DNA of 64,000 nt from Rhizobium sp. TH135 (GTDB taxonomy: Bacteria; Pseudomonadota; Alphaproteobacteria; Rhizobiales; Rhizobiaceae), in contig NZ_PKRP01000002.1 in the NCBI RefSeq assembly GCF_002855515.1, positions 248,001 to 312,000 on the forward strand. The letters run 5' to 3'. The position numbers and the translations under genes are program-made. Shown here in pieces: positions 36,632 to 44,734 of the stretch (positions are counted from its first letter, which is position 1; each line of letters starts with the position of its first letter). A model generated the notes under the pieces. The model did not search any database. It was not told the DNA's origin and was given only the letters and a program-made list of their open reading frames with translations.

Positions 36632-38287
36632 ATGAGTGCAGTTTCAAATCCCGTCATGACGCCCGACAAGGACTGGTGGCGCGGCGCGGTGATCTATCAG
36701 ATCTATCCGCGCTCCTACCAGGATTCCAACGGCGACGGCATCGGTGACCTGAAAGGCATCACGGCCCGTTTGACGCATATCGCCGAGCTCGGCGCAGACG
36801 CGATCTGGATCTCGCCCTTCTTCGCCTCGCCGATGAAGGACTTCGGCTACGACGTCTCGAACTACGTCGACGTCGACCCGATGTTCGGCTCTCTGACGGA
36901 TTTCGACGGCCTGATCGCCGAAGCCCATCGCCTCGGCATTCGCGTCATGATCGACCTCGTGATGTCGCATTCGTCGGATCAGCATCCTTGGTTCGTGGAA
37001 AGCCGGTCCAGCCGGGTTAATCCCAAGGCCGATTGGTATGTGTGGTCCGATCCGAAGCCGGATGGCTCGCCGCCGAACAACTGGCTGTCGATCTTCGGTG
37101 GTTCTGCCTGGCAGTGGGACCCGACCCGCATGCAGTACTACCTGCACAACTTCCTGACCTCGCAGCCCGACATGAACCTGCACAATCCGGAAGTGCAGGA
37201 TGCACTCTTGGCCGCCACCCGCTTCTGGCTGGATCGCGGCGTCGATGGTTTCCGTCTCGATACCATCAACTTCTATTTCCACGACAAGGAACTGAGGGAC
37301 AATCCGGCGCTGGCGCCTGAGCGCCGCAATGCCTCGACGGCGCCCGCGGTCAATCCCTATAACTTCCAGGAACACATCTACGACAAGAACCGCCCTGAGA
37401 ATATCGCCTTTCTCAAGCGCTTCCGCGCGCTTCTGGACGAATATCCGGCGATTGCAGCGGTCGGAGAAGTCGGTGACAGCCAGCGTGGTCTCGAGATTGT
37501 CGGCGAATACACCTCCGGCAACGACAAGATGCAGATGTGCTACGCCTTTGAATTCCTGGCGCCGGAACCGCTGACCCCGTCTGTTGTCCAGAATACGCAG
37601 AATGCTTTCGCAGCCGCCGCCCCCGAAGGCTGGGCCTGCTGGGCCTTCTCCAACCACGACGTGGTGCGCCATGTCAGCCGTTGGGGCGCGACCGTCCTCG
37701 ACCGCGATGCCTATGCCAAGATGGCGTCTGCCCTGCTGCTCACCCAGCGCGGCTCGGTCTGCATCTATCAGGGCGAAGAACTCGGCCTCACCGAAGCCGA
37801 AATCGCCTTTGAGGATATGCAAGACCCTTACGGCATTCAGTTCTGGCCGGAATTCAAGGGCCGTGACGGTTGCCGCACGCCGATGGTCTGGGACGATCAT
37901 GCCGTACAGGCCGGTTTCTCGACGGCGCAGAAGACCTGGCTGCCGATCCCGGTGGAGCATGTGCTTCGCTCGGTCAACACGCAGGTCGGCAAGCCGGAAT
38001 CCGTGCTGGAGCACTATCGCCGCTTCCTGGCCTTCCGCCGCCAGTATCCGGCCTTTGCCAAGGGCGACATCACCTTCCATGAGGCGGGCGAAGACACGCT
38101 CGTCTACACCCGCGCCTTCGGCAATGAGAAGCTGCTCTGCATGTTCAATATGGGCGCGGATCAGGCCTCGCTCTCGATGCCGGCGGGCAACTGGGTCGAG
38201 CTGGAAGGCCATGGGTTTGTCAGTAACGTCAACGATAACAAGGTAGAATTGCCGGCTTGGGGCGCCTATTTCGCGCGTCACGCCTGA
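36632..38287 (+). CDS. aglA: Alpha-glucosidase (glycoside hydrolase family 13)
   Basis: A 551-residue cytoplasmic hydrolase that releases glucose from imported alpha-glucosides such as sucrose or maltose. The N-terminus WWRGAVIYQIYPRSYQDSNG is the GH13 start. Catalytic regions: DLVMSHSSDQHPWF, GVDGFRLDTIN with the nucleophile Asp, AAVGEVGDS with the acid/base Glu, and FSNHDVVRH with the transition-state Asp. It has no signal peptide, which fits its place between the permease and ATPase genes of the operon. Confidence 0.94.
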   Translation: MSAVSNPVMTPDKDWWRGAVIYQIYPRSYQDSNGDGIGDLKGITARLTHIAELGADAIWISPFFASPMKDFGYDVSNYVDVDPMFGSLTDFDGLIAEAHRLGIRVMIDLVMSHSSDQHPWFVESRSSRVNPKADWYVWSDPKPDGSPPNNWLSIFGGSAWQWDPTRMQYYLHNFLTSQPDMNLHNPEVQDALLAATRFWLDRGVDGFRLDTINFYFHDKELRDNPALAPERRNASTAPAVNPYNFQEHIYDKNRPENIAFLKRFRALLDEYPAIAAVGEVGDSQRGLEIVGEYTSGNDKMQMCYAFEFLAPEPLTPSVVQNTQNAFAAAAPEGWACWAFSNHDVVRHVSRWGATVLDRDAYAKMASALLLTQRGSVCIYQGEELGLTEAEIAFEDMQDPYGIQFWPEFKGRDGCRTPMVWDDHAVQAGFSTAQKTWLPIPVEHVLRSVNTQVGKPESVLEHYRRFLAFRRQYPAFAKGDITFHEAGEDTLVYTRAFGNEKLLCMFNMGADQASLSMPAGNWVELEGHGFVSNVNDNKVELPAWGAYFARHA

Positions 38288-38301
38288 CAGGGGAGGATAG
38301 C

Positions 38302-39390
38302 ATGACGGGTCTGGTACTCAAGGATATCCGCAAGGCATACGGGCAGGTCAAGGTCCTGCACGGTATCGATCTGGAGATCAAGGAAGGCGAGTTCGTGGTC
38401 TTCGTCGGCCCGTCGGGCTGCGGCAAGTCCACACTGCTGCGCATGATCGCGGGCCTTGAGGACATCACCGGCGGTGAACTCTACATCGACGGCCAGCTCG
38501 TCAACGACGTGCCCCCGTCCAAGCGTGGCATCGCCATGGTGTTCCAGTCCTATGCGCTCTATCCGCATATGACGGTCTACGACAACATGGCCTTCGGCAT
38601 GCGCATTGCGGGCGAAAGCAAGGAAGAGATTGACCGTCGCGTCCGCTCGGCTGCTAACATCCTGCAGCTCGGCCCTTATCTGGATCGCCTGCCCAAGGCG
38701 CTGTCCGGTGGCCAGCGTCAACGCGTCGCCATCGGCCGTGCGATCTGCCGCAACCCAAAGGTCTTCCTCTTCGATGAGCCGTTGTCCAACCTGGATGCAG
38801 CTCTTCGCGTCGCGACCCGCATCGAGATCGCCAAGCTGAACGAGCAGATGGCCGATACGACGATGATCTACGTCACGCACGATCAGGTCGAGGCGATGAC
38901 GCTGGCGGACCGGATCGTCGTGCTCTCAGCCGGCCGGATCGAGCAGGTGGGACCGCCGCTCGAACTCTACGAGCGTCCGGCAAACCTGTTCGTCGCCCGC
39001 TTCATCGGCTCGCCCGCCATGAACATCATGCCGGTGACCGTCATCGGCACGGGGGATGCAACACGGATCAAGCTGAAGGACGGCTCGGAAGTTACGGTCG
39101 ATGTGGCAACGTCTGCGTCTGACCAGGGTAAGGCCGCAAGCTTCGGCGTGCGACCGGAAGACCTGGCGATCGCCACCGGCGACGAATTCCTTTTCGAGGG
39201 CGTCGTCGACATCGTCGAGGCGCTCGGCGAAGTCACGCTGCTTTATGTGAACGGTCCGGTCGAAGAAGAGCCGGTCGTGGTCAAGCTGCCCGGCATCGTG
39301 GACGTCAAGAAGGGCCAGACACTGCGGTTCTCCGCAGACAAGACCAAGCTTCATCTCTTCGACGCCGACGGGCAGACCTATCGCCGCTGA
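38302..39390 (+). CDS. aglK: Alpha-glucoside ABC transporter ATP-binding protein
   Basis: A 362-residue MalK-type ATPase. I use ATG 38302, which follows GGGAGGA; the open frame extends back into aglA. Walker A is GPSGCGKST (about 36-44), the signature LSGGQRQR, Walker B VFLFDEPLSNLD and the switch His in YVTHDQVEAM. The C-terminal regulatory TOBE-like region (about 240-360) includes FGVRPEDLAIATGDEFLFEG. It closes the agl operon and is followed by a strong terminator. Confidence 0.96.
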   Translation: MTGLVLKDIRKAYGQVKVLHGIDLEIKEGEFVVFVGPSGCGKSTLLRMIAGLEDITGGELYIDGQLVNDVPPSKRGIAMVFQSYALYPHMTVYDNMAFGMRIAGESKEEIDRRVRSAANILQLGPYLDRLPKALSGGQRQRVAIGRAICRNPKVFLFDEPLSNLDAALRVATRIEIAKLNEQMADTTMIYVTHDQVEAMTLADRIVVLSAGRIEQVGPPLELYERPANLFVARFIGSPAMNIMPVTVIGTGDATRIKLKDGSEVTVDVATSASDQGKAASFGVRPEDLAIATGDEFLFEGVVDIVEALGEVTLLYVNGPVEEEPVVVKLPGIVDVKKGQTLRFSADKTKLHLFDADGQTYRR

Positions 39391-39414
39391 ACGTTTCGTC
39401 ATCGCCTTCCTTAA

Positions 39415-39449
39415 GGCCCTGTTATCCTTACCGATAACAGGGCTTTTTT
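39415..39449 (+). terminator. Rho-independent terminator of the agl operon
   Basis: An 11-bp perfect stem (GCCCTGTTATC 39416-39426 with GATAACAGGGC 39433-39443) and a 6-nt loop are followed by six T residues, 25 nt after the aglK stop. Confidence 0.93.
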
Positions 39450-39596
39450 GCTGTCAGGAATGACCTCTCCGCCAACACCGACTGTTAAACAGTGGCTGGT
39501 AGCTTTTTGCCCATAACAACGGACAAAAGACGAGGGCATGAAACGATGAGAACGGCAGGTGGCGGATCTCATTTCCTGAAAAAGGAGGAATCCTTC

Positions 39597-39953
39597 ATGT
39601 ATGACCGGGAAAACCGGTATCGCATGGAGGATACGATGAATGCCGGGCGCCTCGAATACACAGAGAACGGCATGACCCACATGGCGGCGCGCCGTTGCGA
39701 CGTGCTGCGCATCTCGCTAAGCGGTGCCGTGATCAGCCTGATCACGCAGGTCAACCTGCCCAAGCAGTTCTATCTCGACATCCCGGACGCCCGCATCAAC
39801 AAGGTCGGCGCCATCCTGATGAAGAGTTTTGCCAACAACACCGCCGAGATCCGCTTCCTGCGCCTGCTGACGCAGAAGGAGCTCGACCGCATCTTCGTCT
39901 TCTCGACCCACCCTGCGCACAAGGACCGCGTGCTCGACGTCCGCAGCTGGTAA
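39597..39953 (+). CDS. Small PilZ-like protein, degenerate
   Basis: A 118-residue protein when started at ATG 39597, which has an ideal AGGAGG 8 nt upstream; ATG 39546 and GTG 39492 in the same frame lack one. The segment RRCDVLRISLSGAVISLITQ, NLPKQFYLDIPDARINKVGA and AEIRFLRL fits the strand order of a PilZ domain. However, the c-di-GMP motif D/N-x-S-x-x-G reads RISLSG and no clear RxxxR precedes it. A c-di-GMP role is therefore doubtful. A terminator follows. Confidence 0.65.
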   Translation: MYDRENRYRMEDTMNAGRLEYTENGMTHMAARRCDVLRISLSGAVISLITQVNLPKQFYLDIPDARINKVGAILMKSFANNTAEIRFLRLLTQKELDRIFVFSTHPAHKDRVLDVRSW

Positions 39954-39978
39954 CAAGCGAGCGCGAAAGTTTTCGGCT

Positions 39979-40018
39979 GGGCCGGTGCAGCGAAGGCTGC
40001 ATCGGCCTTCAGCTTTTC
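39979..40018 (+). terminator. Rho-independent terminator after the PilZ-like gene
   Basis: A 12-bp stem (GGCCGGTGCAGC 39980-39991 with GCTGCATCGGCC 39996-40007, one wobble) and a GAAG loop are followed by TTCAGCTTTT. Confidence 0.8.
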
Positions 40019-40077
40019 TGACTGGACATCACCGAACGGACCTCCGATCTTCCGGAAACAGAAAAGGGAGAGCATGC

Positions 40078-40782
40078 ATGTCCAGTGAAAAGGTGGCCAT
40101 CGTCACAGCAGGGGGAAGCGGTATGGGGGCGGCCGCTGCAAGGCGTCTCGCCGCAGATGGCTTCAAGGTCGCCATCCTGTCGTCCTCCGGCAAGGGTGAG
40201 GCGCTTGCCGCCGAGCTCGGGGGCTTCGGCATCACCGGTTCGAACCAGTCTCCGGAGGATCTCGCACGCCTCGTTGACGGCACGATGGAGCGCTATGGCC
40301 GCGTCGACGTTCTGGTCAACAGTGCCGGCCACGGACCGCGCGCGCAGATCCTGGAGATCACCGACGAGCAGTGGGCGAGGGGCATGGATGTTTACCTGCT
40401 CAACGTCATCCGCCCGACCCGTCTCGTCACCCCGATCATGCAGGCGCAGAAGTCCGGCACAATCATCAACATCTCCACCGCCTGGGCCTTCGAGCCCTCC
40501 TCGATGTTCCCGACCTCCGCCGTCTTCCGCGCAGGCCTCGCCTCCTTCACCAAAATCTTTGCCGATACCTATGCGGCTGAAAACATCCGGATGAACAACG
40601 TGCTCCCGGGCTGGATCGACAGCCTGCCCGCGACCGAGGAGCGTCGCGATGGTGTTCCAATGAAGCGCTACGGGACGAGCGAGGAGATCGCCGCCACCAT
40701 CGCCTTCCTGGCATCTGATGGCGCCGCCTACATCACCGGCCAGAACCTCAAGGTCGACGGCGGACTAACCCGTCACGTTTGA
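40078..40782 (+). CDS. SDR-family protein lacking the catalytic Tyr and Lys
   Basis: A 234-residue short-chain dehydrogenase fold protein; start ATG 40078 follows AAAAGGGAG. The Rossmann start is KVAIVTAGGSGMGAAAARRL, NSAG is at 81-84 and NIST at 131-134, with the tail YITGQNLKVDGGLTRHV. Where YxxxK is expected, the sequence is MFPTSAVFRAGLASFTK; there is no Tyr between residues 134 and 164 and the Lys position is Arg. Cofactor binding looks intact, but standard SDR catalysis is unlikely. Substrate and pathway unknown. Confidence 0.88.
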   Translation: MSSEKVAIVTAGGSGMGAAAARRLAADGFKVAILSSSGKGEALAAELGGFGITGSNQSPEDLARLVDGTMERYGRVDVLVNSAGHGPRAQILEITDEQWARGMDVYLLNVIRPTRLVTPIMQAQKSGTIINISTAWAFEPSSMFPTSAVFRAGLASFTKIFADTYAAENIRMNNVLPGWIDSLPATEERRDGVPMKRYGTSEEIAATIAFLASDGAAYITGQNLKVDGGLTRHV

Positions 40783-40968
40783 GACTGTTTCGAACGCCGC
40801 GCCCGGAATGTGACAAGAAACCTCCGGGCGTAAACCTCTTGGTTACCAAACTTCTTCATTCTTTAGGACAGTCGACAGGACGACCTTGCGGTTGCCTGTC
40901 CCAGTAAAGTCGGTTTCCGCTGTTAGGCGGTCGGCTCTCCAGAGTTTTGGTAAGCGAGTTCAAGTATC

Positions 40969-42300
40969 ATGGCGTCCTCGACCCTGAAGGTCACCGGTGG
41001 CGATCGTGCCGCCGTTCAAAAGACGAAGTCGCGCAGGAAGACGCGCGGCTCCAGCCTGCCGACGGTCTTGGGCATCTCACTCGCCTGCCTCTTCTGGGGC
41101 ACCGCGAGCCTCGCTGTCTTCAAGGGGCTATCATCCTCCACCATCCAGGCACCGGCAATTGCAGGTCACAGCCTGCCGAAGCCGGATCTTGCTCTCGTCA
41201 AGCCGGTCCCTTCGCAGGCGACGCCGGCAAAAGCCGCGAACCTTGCGGCTCTCGAAGAGATGCACAATCGCTTCGCCGAGGCGATGGCCGCGACCGACCA
41301 TCTCGGTCTTCTCATGCTCCCGGCCGCCATGCGGCTTGCAGAAGTCGATAAGTCTGACCGGCTGCTCCTCGCACGCGTCGAAAGTGTGACTGGCTCCCAG
41401 GCACTCGCCGTTCTGCGCGACGCCCTTCTGCAGGCAGAGGCAGGCCGCCAGCAGGCGGCCCTCGCAACAGCAGCCGGTGAGCGCCGCAGCGGCGTCGATG
41501 ACATCGATCCGGTCGTCACTGCGTCAATCCCGAGCGATACGACAGCGGCCACCCCCGTTGCGCTCGGCTATGCCGCCGTGCCTTCCGCGCCTGAGATGAT
41601 GGCAGCCGCGGATCCGCGTGAAGAGCCCTTCCAGGAGCTCTTGTCCGAGCCCGCGGCCGAAGATCACGGTGCTCTTCCGGATGATGGCCCGCTTCCCGGC
41701 GCCAAGCCGCAGTCCAAGCCCCGTGTCGAGCGCGTGCCGGCCCCAGAGGCCCCAGCTGCTGCCACGGCGCCGGAAAAGCCGAAGAAAAAAACACTGATGG
41801 ACATGCTGGCCTATGCCAAGCCCGACAATCCGGTGACCACGGATGACGGGGCAGGCGGCATCTTCCAGCGCAAGAACAACCTGCCGGGTCCCGGAAGCCG
41901 GATCGCCGTCTATGTTATCGAAGATTCCGTCGTCCATATGCCGAACGGCGAGAAGCTCAAGGCGCATTCCGGGCGTGGCCATATGCGCGACAATCCGAAG
42001 TTCGTGCATGTGAAGAACTACGGTCCGACCCCGCCCAACGTTTACAAGCTGCGCATGCGCGAAGCCCGCTTCCACGGCATCGAGGCGATCCGCATGAACC
42101 CGGTCGGTGACGCCAAGATGTACAATCGCGATGGCTTCCTGACCCACACCTATCTGCTCCGCCGCCGCGGCGACAGTTCGGGCTGCGTTGTCTTCGAAGA
42201 CTACAATCGCTTCCTGAACGCTTACAAGCGCGGGAACGTACACACCTTGATCGTTGTCCCGAGCATGCGGGATCTGCCAAAATACATGGCGATGCTCTGA
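40969..42300 (+). CDS. Membrane-anchored protein with Tlde1-like (DUF2778) C-terminal domain
   Basis: A 443-residue protein with a basic N-terminus, one membrane segment (about residues 31-52), a long Ala/Pro/Glu-rich periplasmic linker (about 55-290) and a C-terminal domain (about 305-440). The domain has FQRKNNLPGPGSRIAVYVIE, KAHSGRGHMRDNP, TPPNVYKLRMREARFHGIEA and the likely catalytic pair His393 (LTHTYLL) and Cys406 (SSGCVVFEDY). This is the DUF2778/Tlde1 pattern, an L,D-transpeptidase-like fold acting on peptidoglycan. No type VI secretion genes are nearby, so I infer a housekeeping wall function. Confidence 0.82.
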   Translation: MASSTLKVTGGDRAAVQKTKSRRKTRGSSLPTVLGISLACLFWGTASLAVFKGLSSSTIQAPAIAGHSLPKPDLALVKPVPSQATPAKAANLAALEEMHNRFAEAMAATDHLGLLMLPAAMRLAEVDKSDRLLLARVESVTGSQALAVLRDALLQAEAGRQQAALATAAGERRSGVDDIDPVVTASIPSDTTAATPVALGYAAVPSAPEMMAAADPREEPFQELLSEPAAEDHGALPDDGPLPGAKPQSKPRVERVPAPEAPAAATAPEKPKKKTLMDMLAYAKPDNPVTTDDGAGGIFQRKNNLPGPGSRIAVYVIEDSVVHMPNGEKLKAHSGRGHMRDNPKFVHVKNYGPTPPNVYKLRMREARFHGIEAIRMNPVGDAKMYNRDGFLTHTYLLRRRGDSSGCVVFEDYNRFLNAYKRGNVHTLIVVPSMRDLPKYMAML

Positions 42301-42302
42301 CG

Positions 42303-42342
42303 AAAAGGCCTCCGCGACAGTGTCACGGAGGCCTTCTTGTTT
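42303..42342 (+). terminator. Rho-independent terminator after the Tlde1-like gene
   Basis: AAGGCCTCCG (42305-42314) pairs with CGGAGGCCTT (42326-42335), extended inside by GACA/TGTC, and is followed by CTTGTTTT. A second hairpin, AGGCCCCGC-ATC-GCGGGGCCT (42359-42379), lies between here and the convergent DUF4394 gene and could end that transcript, though without a U-run. Confidence 0.82.
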
Positions 42343-42386
42343 TCAGCTCGGTTTCTTCAGGCCCCGCATCGCGGGGCCTGTTCGAC

Positions 42387-43172
42387 TTACATCGCCGGGA
42401 TCACGGTGATCGACTTGATCGCCGCCGGGGCGCCGGTGATGTCGCCGGCCTTCGTGGCTGCACCCGTCTCCAGGTTCACCGTGTAGAGGGCGCTGTCCGC
42501 GACCAGCCATGCGGTGTTCTTGCCCTCGGCGCCTGCTTCGATGTCGAAGGCGTAGGAGGTCGGGCTGCCTTCGATGCCGAGCTTGCCGATTGCCTTCAGC
42601 GTGCCGTCATTCGGCTTGGTCTGCTGGATGAGCGCACCGATCGTCGCGTCGATGTTGTACATCGCCGTCTTTTCCGGCTTGCCGACCGAGTTGGTATAGG
42701 CAGCCGCGACAGTGTTCGGGGTCTCGCCCTTGTGCATGTCGCCCTCTTCGAAGGCAAGGCTGCCGTCGACGGTCACTGCACCCGTGTCGGGATGGACGCG
42801 GTGGTTGGTCGTGCCGGTCATGTAGCGCAGGCGGTCAGCGGCCGGATTGAAGTTCACGACGACAGGCGCGTCACCGATGGTCAGCGGCTTGTCCATCTTG
42901 GCAAGTTCGGTCGCAGCGCCTGTTGCCGGATCGATGGTGACGATCACATTGTCTGCAGTCACGCCGACGATGGTCTGGTTGGCCGGGCGGTAGTCAATGC
43001 CGACGAGACGGTCAACGCCGGTGACATCCATCGACTTGGAGACTTCAGGCTTGGCTGTGTCGAACATGACAAGGGTCTTGTCACCGGCGAGACCGACGAC
43101 CTGGGCGGCCTGCGCTCCGAAGGCCGTAAGGGCGGTGGCGGCGGCAAGGCTGAGGATACGGATGCTGGTCAT
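42387..43172 (-). CDS. Secreted DUF4394-type protein
   Basis: A 261-residue exported protein when started at 43172, which gives a clear signal peptide (ILSLAAATALTAFGAQAAQV). The mature part is a beta-propeller-like repeat: QVVGLAGDKTLVMFDTAKPE, VGIDYRPANQTIVGVTADNV, RLRYMTGTTNHRVHPDTGAV, VADSALYTVNLETGAATKAG. This is the DUF4394 pattern; function is unknown. It is divergent from an ECF sigma gene, and the shared intergenic region has matched promoter-like motifs for both, so it is probably a target of that sigma factor. Confidence 0.85.
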   Translation of the reverse strand: MTSIRILSLAAATALTAFGAQAAQVVGLAGDKTLVMFDTAKPEVSKSMDVTGVDRLVGIDYRPANQTIVGVTADNVIVTIDPATGAATELAKMDKPLTIGDAPVVVNFNPAADRLRYMTGTTNHRVHPDTGAVTVDGSLAFEEGDMHKGETPNTVAAAYTNSVGKPEKTAMYNIDATIGALIQQTKPNDGTLKAIGKLGIEGSPTSYAFDIEAGAEGKNTAWLVADSALYTVNLETGAATKAGDITGAPAAIKSITVIPAM

Positions 43173-43225
43173 GAAAACTCTCCCATTTGAATGGCGGTGG
43201 CACCGGTCTGGTGCCTCCTGATCCC

Positions 43226-43307
43226 TAGACACACGGCAGCTGCGTTTTGGATGCAGCGCCCGGAAGATTTTTTTCTGCTGCATCCAGAAAGGCGCCTCCG
43301 GTGTCTT
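43226..43307. promoter_or_regulatory. Candidate divergent ECF promoter pair
   Basis: On the + strand TGCATCCA (43279-43286) is followed after 14 nt by GTGTCTT (43301-43307). On the - strand TGCATCCA (43255-43248) is followed after 15 nt by GTGTCTA (43232-43226). The two TGCATCCA elements lie in a 10-bp inverted repeat, TGGATGCAGC/GCTGCATCCA. Spacing suits -35 and -10 elements of an ECF sigma factor, one reading into the sigma gene and one into the DUF4394 gene. Confidence 0.6.
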
Positions 43308-43435
43308 GTGAATGAAGGAGAAAAGCGATGGATGTGACGATGACAGCGAGCGGCTCCTCCATTGGTGCGCGCGGGGCAGGTTGCCAAATCAGGCGTGCGA
43401 GCTACTTTCCGCACAGGACCTTGGAAGGAAGCTGG

Positions 43436-43987
43436 ATGGGGAATGAGCAAGACGAGCTCGGCGCAGCGCTGAAAGCCTGTGCCGCCGGTGATCGCAAGGG
43501 ATTGGCCGTCATCTACGAAAGCGAGGCGGCGCGCATGGTGACGGTCGCCGAGCGCATCCTGCGCCGCCACGATCTGGCAGAGGAAATCGTCCAGGAAGCC
43601 TTCCTGCAGATCTGGAACAAGGCCTGGCAGTATGATCCCTCTCGGGGCTCTGCGCGCGGCTGGATATTCTCGATCGTCCGCTCGCGCTCGCTCAATGCTC
43701 TTCGAGACGGTGGCCGGGAGGATCTGGCCGAAACCGACAGTCTCGAGCGCCTGCAAGATGAGGGTGCCGATGCGCTCTATCACGATCTTTTCGATCAGCT
43801 GGATACCGCAAGCCGCCTGCGCACTTGCCTCGGACGATTGGACGGCCTGCGCCGCAAGACGGTGATCATGGCCTATGTCTCCGGCTACAGTCACGGCGAG
43901 ATCGCCGGTCGGCTGAAGCTGCCGCTCGGAACCGCGAAGGCCTGGATCCGGCGTTCACTCTCGGCCTTGAGGGAGTGCATGGCATGA
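43436..43987 (+). CDS. ECF-family RNA polymerase sigma factor
   Basis: A 183-residue sigma factor from ATG 43436 (GGAAGGAAG upstream). An in-frame ATG at 43328 with AAGGAG 7 nt upstream would add 36 residues that do not look like a sigma factor; both starts are possible. Sigma region 2 is EEIVQEAFLQIWNKAW and SARGWIFSIVRSRSLNALR; region 4 is AYVSGYSHGEIAGRLKLPLG then TAKAWIRRSLSAL. It overlaps the anti-sigma gene by 4 nt. The pair resembles SigK/RskA systems. Confidence 0.9.
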   Translation: MGNEQDELGAALKACAAGDRKGLAVIYESEAARMVTVAERILRRHDLAEEIVQEAFLQIWNKAWQYDPSRGSARGWIFSIVRSRSLNALRDGGREDLAETDSLERLQDEGADALYHDLFDQLDTASRLRTCLGRLDGLRRKTVIMAYVSGYSHGEIAGRLKLPLGTAKAWIRRSLSALRECMA

Positions 43988-44691
43988 GCACCTGGTACAC
44001 GCTTGCCGAACGCGCAGACGCCTATGTCCTCGGCCTCGTGGATGAAGCCGAGCGACGTGCGATCGATGCGGAAATGGAAACGGATGAAAACCTCGCCCGC
44101 GCCGTCGGTGAGGCGCGCGATCGTTTTCTCGAACTCGACCTCGTCGGACCGACAGCAACAGTATCAGCCGATCTGTGGACCCGGATCGAGGCGCAGCTCG
44201 GACCGCAGCAGCGCCCGGCTCTGAAGTCGGCCCCACCATCCGCCGTCAACGACAACCGCCTTGCCTGGTGGCGCGGTGTCGGCATGTCGGCGGCGGCTGC
44301 CTCTCTGCTGCTCGTTGGCGCCTTGTCCTATACGCTGGTCACACGCTCCGAGCCGCAGGTCATCGCGATCCTGATGGATGCCGCAGGCGAACCTGTCGTG
44401 ATGATCGAGGATTTCGGCAACGACACCGCGAAGGTGACGCCGCTCTCCGATGTATCGGTAGCGGCAGATCAATCTCTTCAACTCTGGACCTTGCCCTCGA
44501 AGGATACCGGACCCGTATCGCTCGGTGTCCTCGATGGCTGGCGCACCGCAACGGTCGATGGCCCCGACCTGCCAGGCCCGCTGGAGGAGCAACTCTACGA
44601 GATCACCGTGGAGCCTCTGGGCGGATCGCCGACGGGCAAACCGACCGGCCCAATTCTCGGCAAGGGATTTGCCAAAACGCCAAGGCCTTGA
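43984..44691 (+). CDS. RskA-type anti-sigma factor
   Basis: A 235-residue membrane anti-sigma factor; the start is ATG 43984, overlapping the sigma stop. The N-terminal cytoplasmic part (YVLGLVDEAERRAIDAEMET) is the sigma-binding helix bundle and has no HxxxCxxC zinc motif. One membrane segment lies near residues 101-121 (MSAAAASLLLVGALSYTLV). The periplasmic RskA domain has VIAILMDAAGEPVVMIEDFG and SLQLWTLPSKDTGPVSLGVL. Release probably requires proteolysis, as in RskA. Confidence 0.88.
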   Translation: MSTWYTLAERADAYVLGLVDEAERRAIDAEMETDENLARAVGEARDRFLELDLVGPTATVSADLWTRIEAQLGPQQRPALKSAPPSAVNDNRLAWWRGVGMSAAAASLLLVGALSYTLVTRSEPQVIAILMDAAGEPVVMIEDFGNDTAKVTPLSDVSVAADQSLQLWTLPSKDTGPVSLGVLDGWRTATVDGPDLPGPLEEQLYEITVEPLGGSPTGKPTGPILGKGFAKTPRP

Positions 44692-44734
44692 ATGGACGTC
44701 GCGCCCGCCGAAGCGAGCGCGACCGGTTTTGGGC

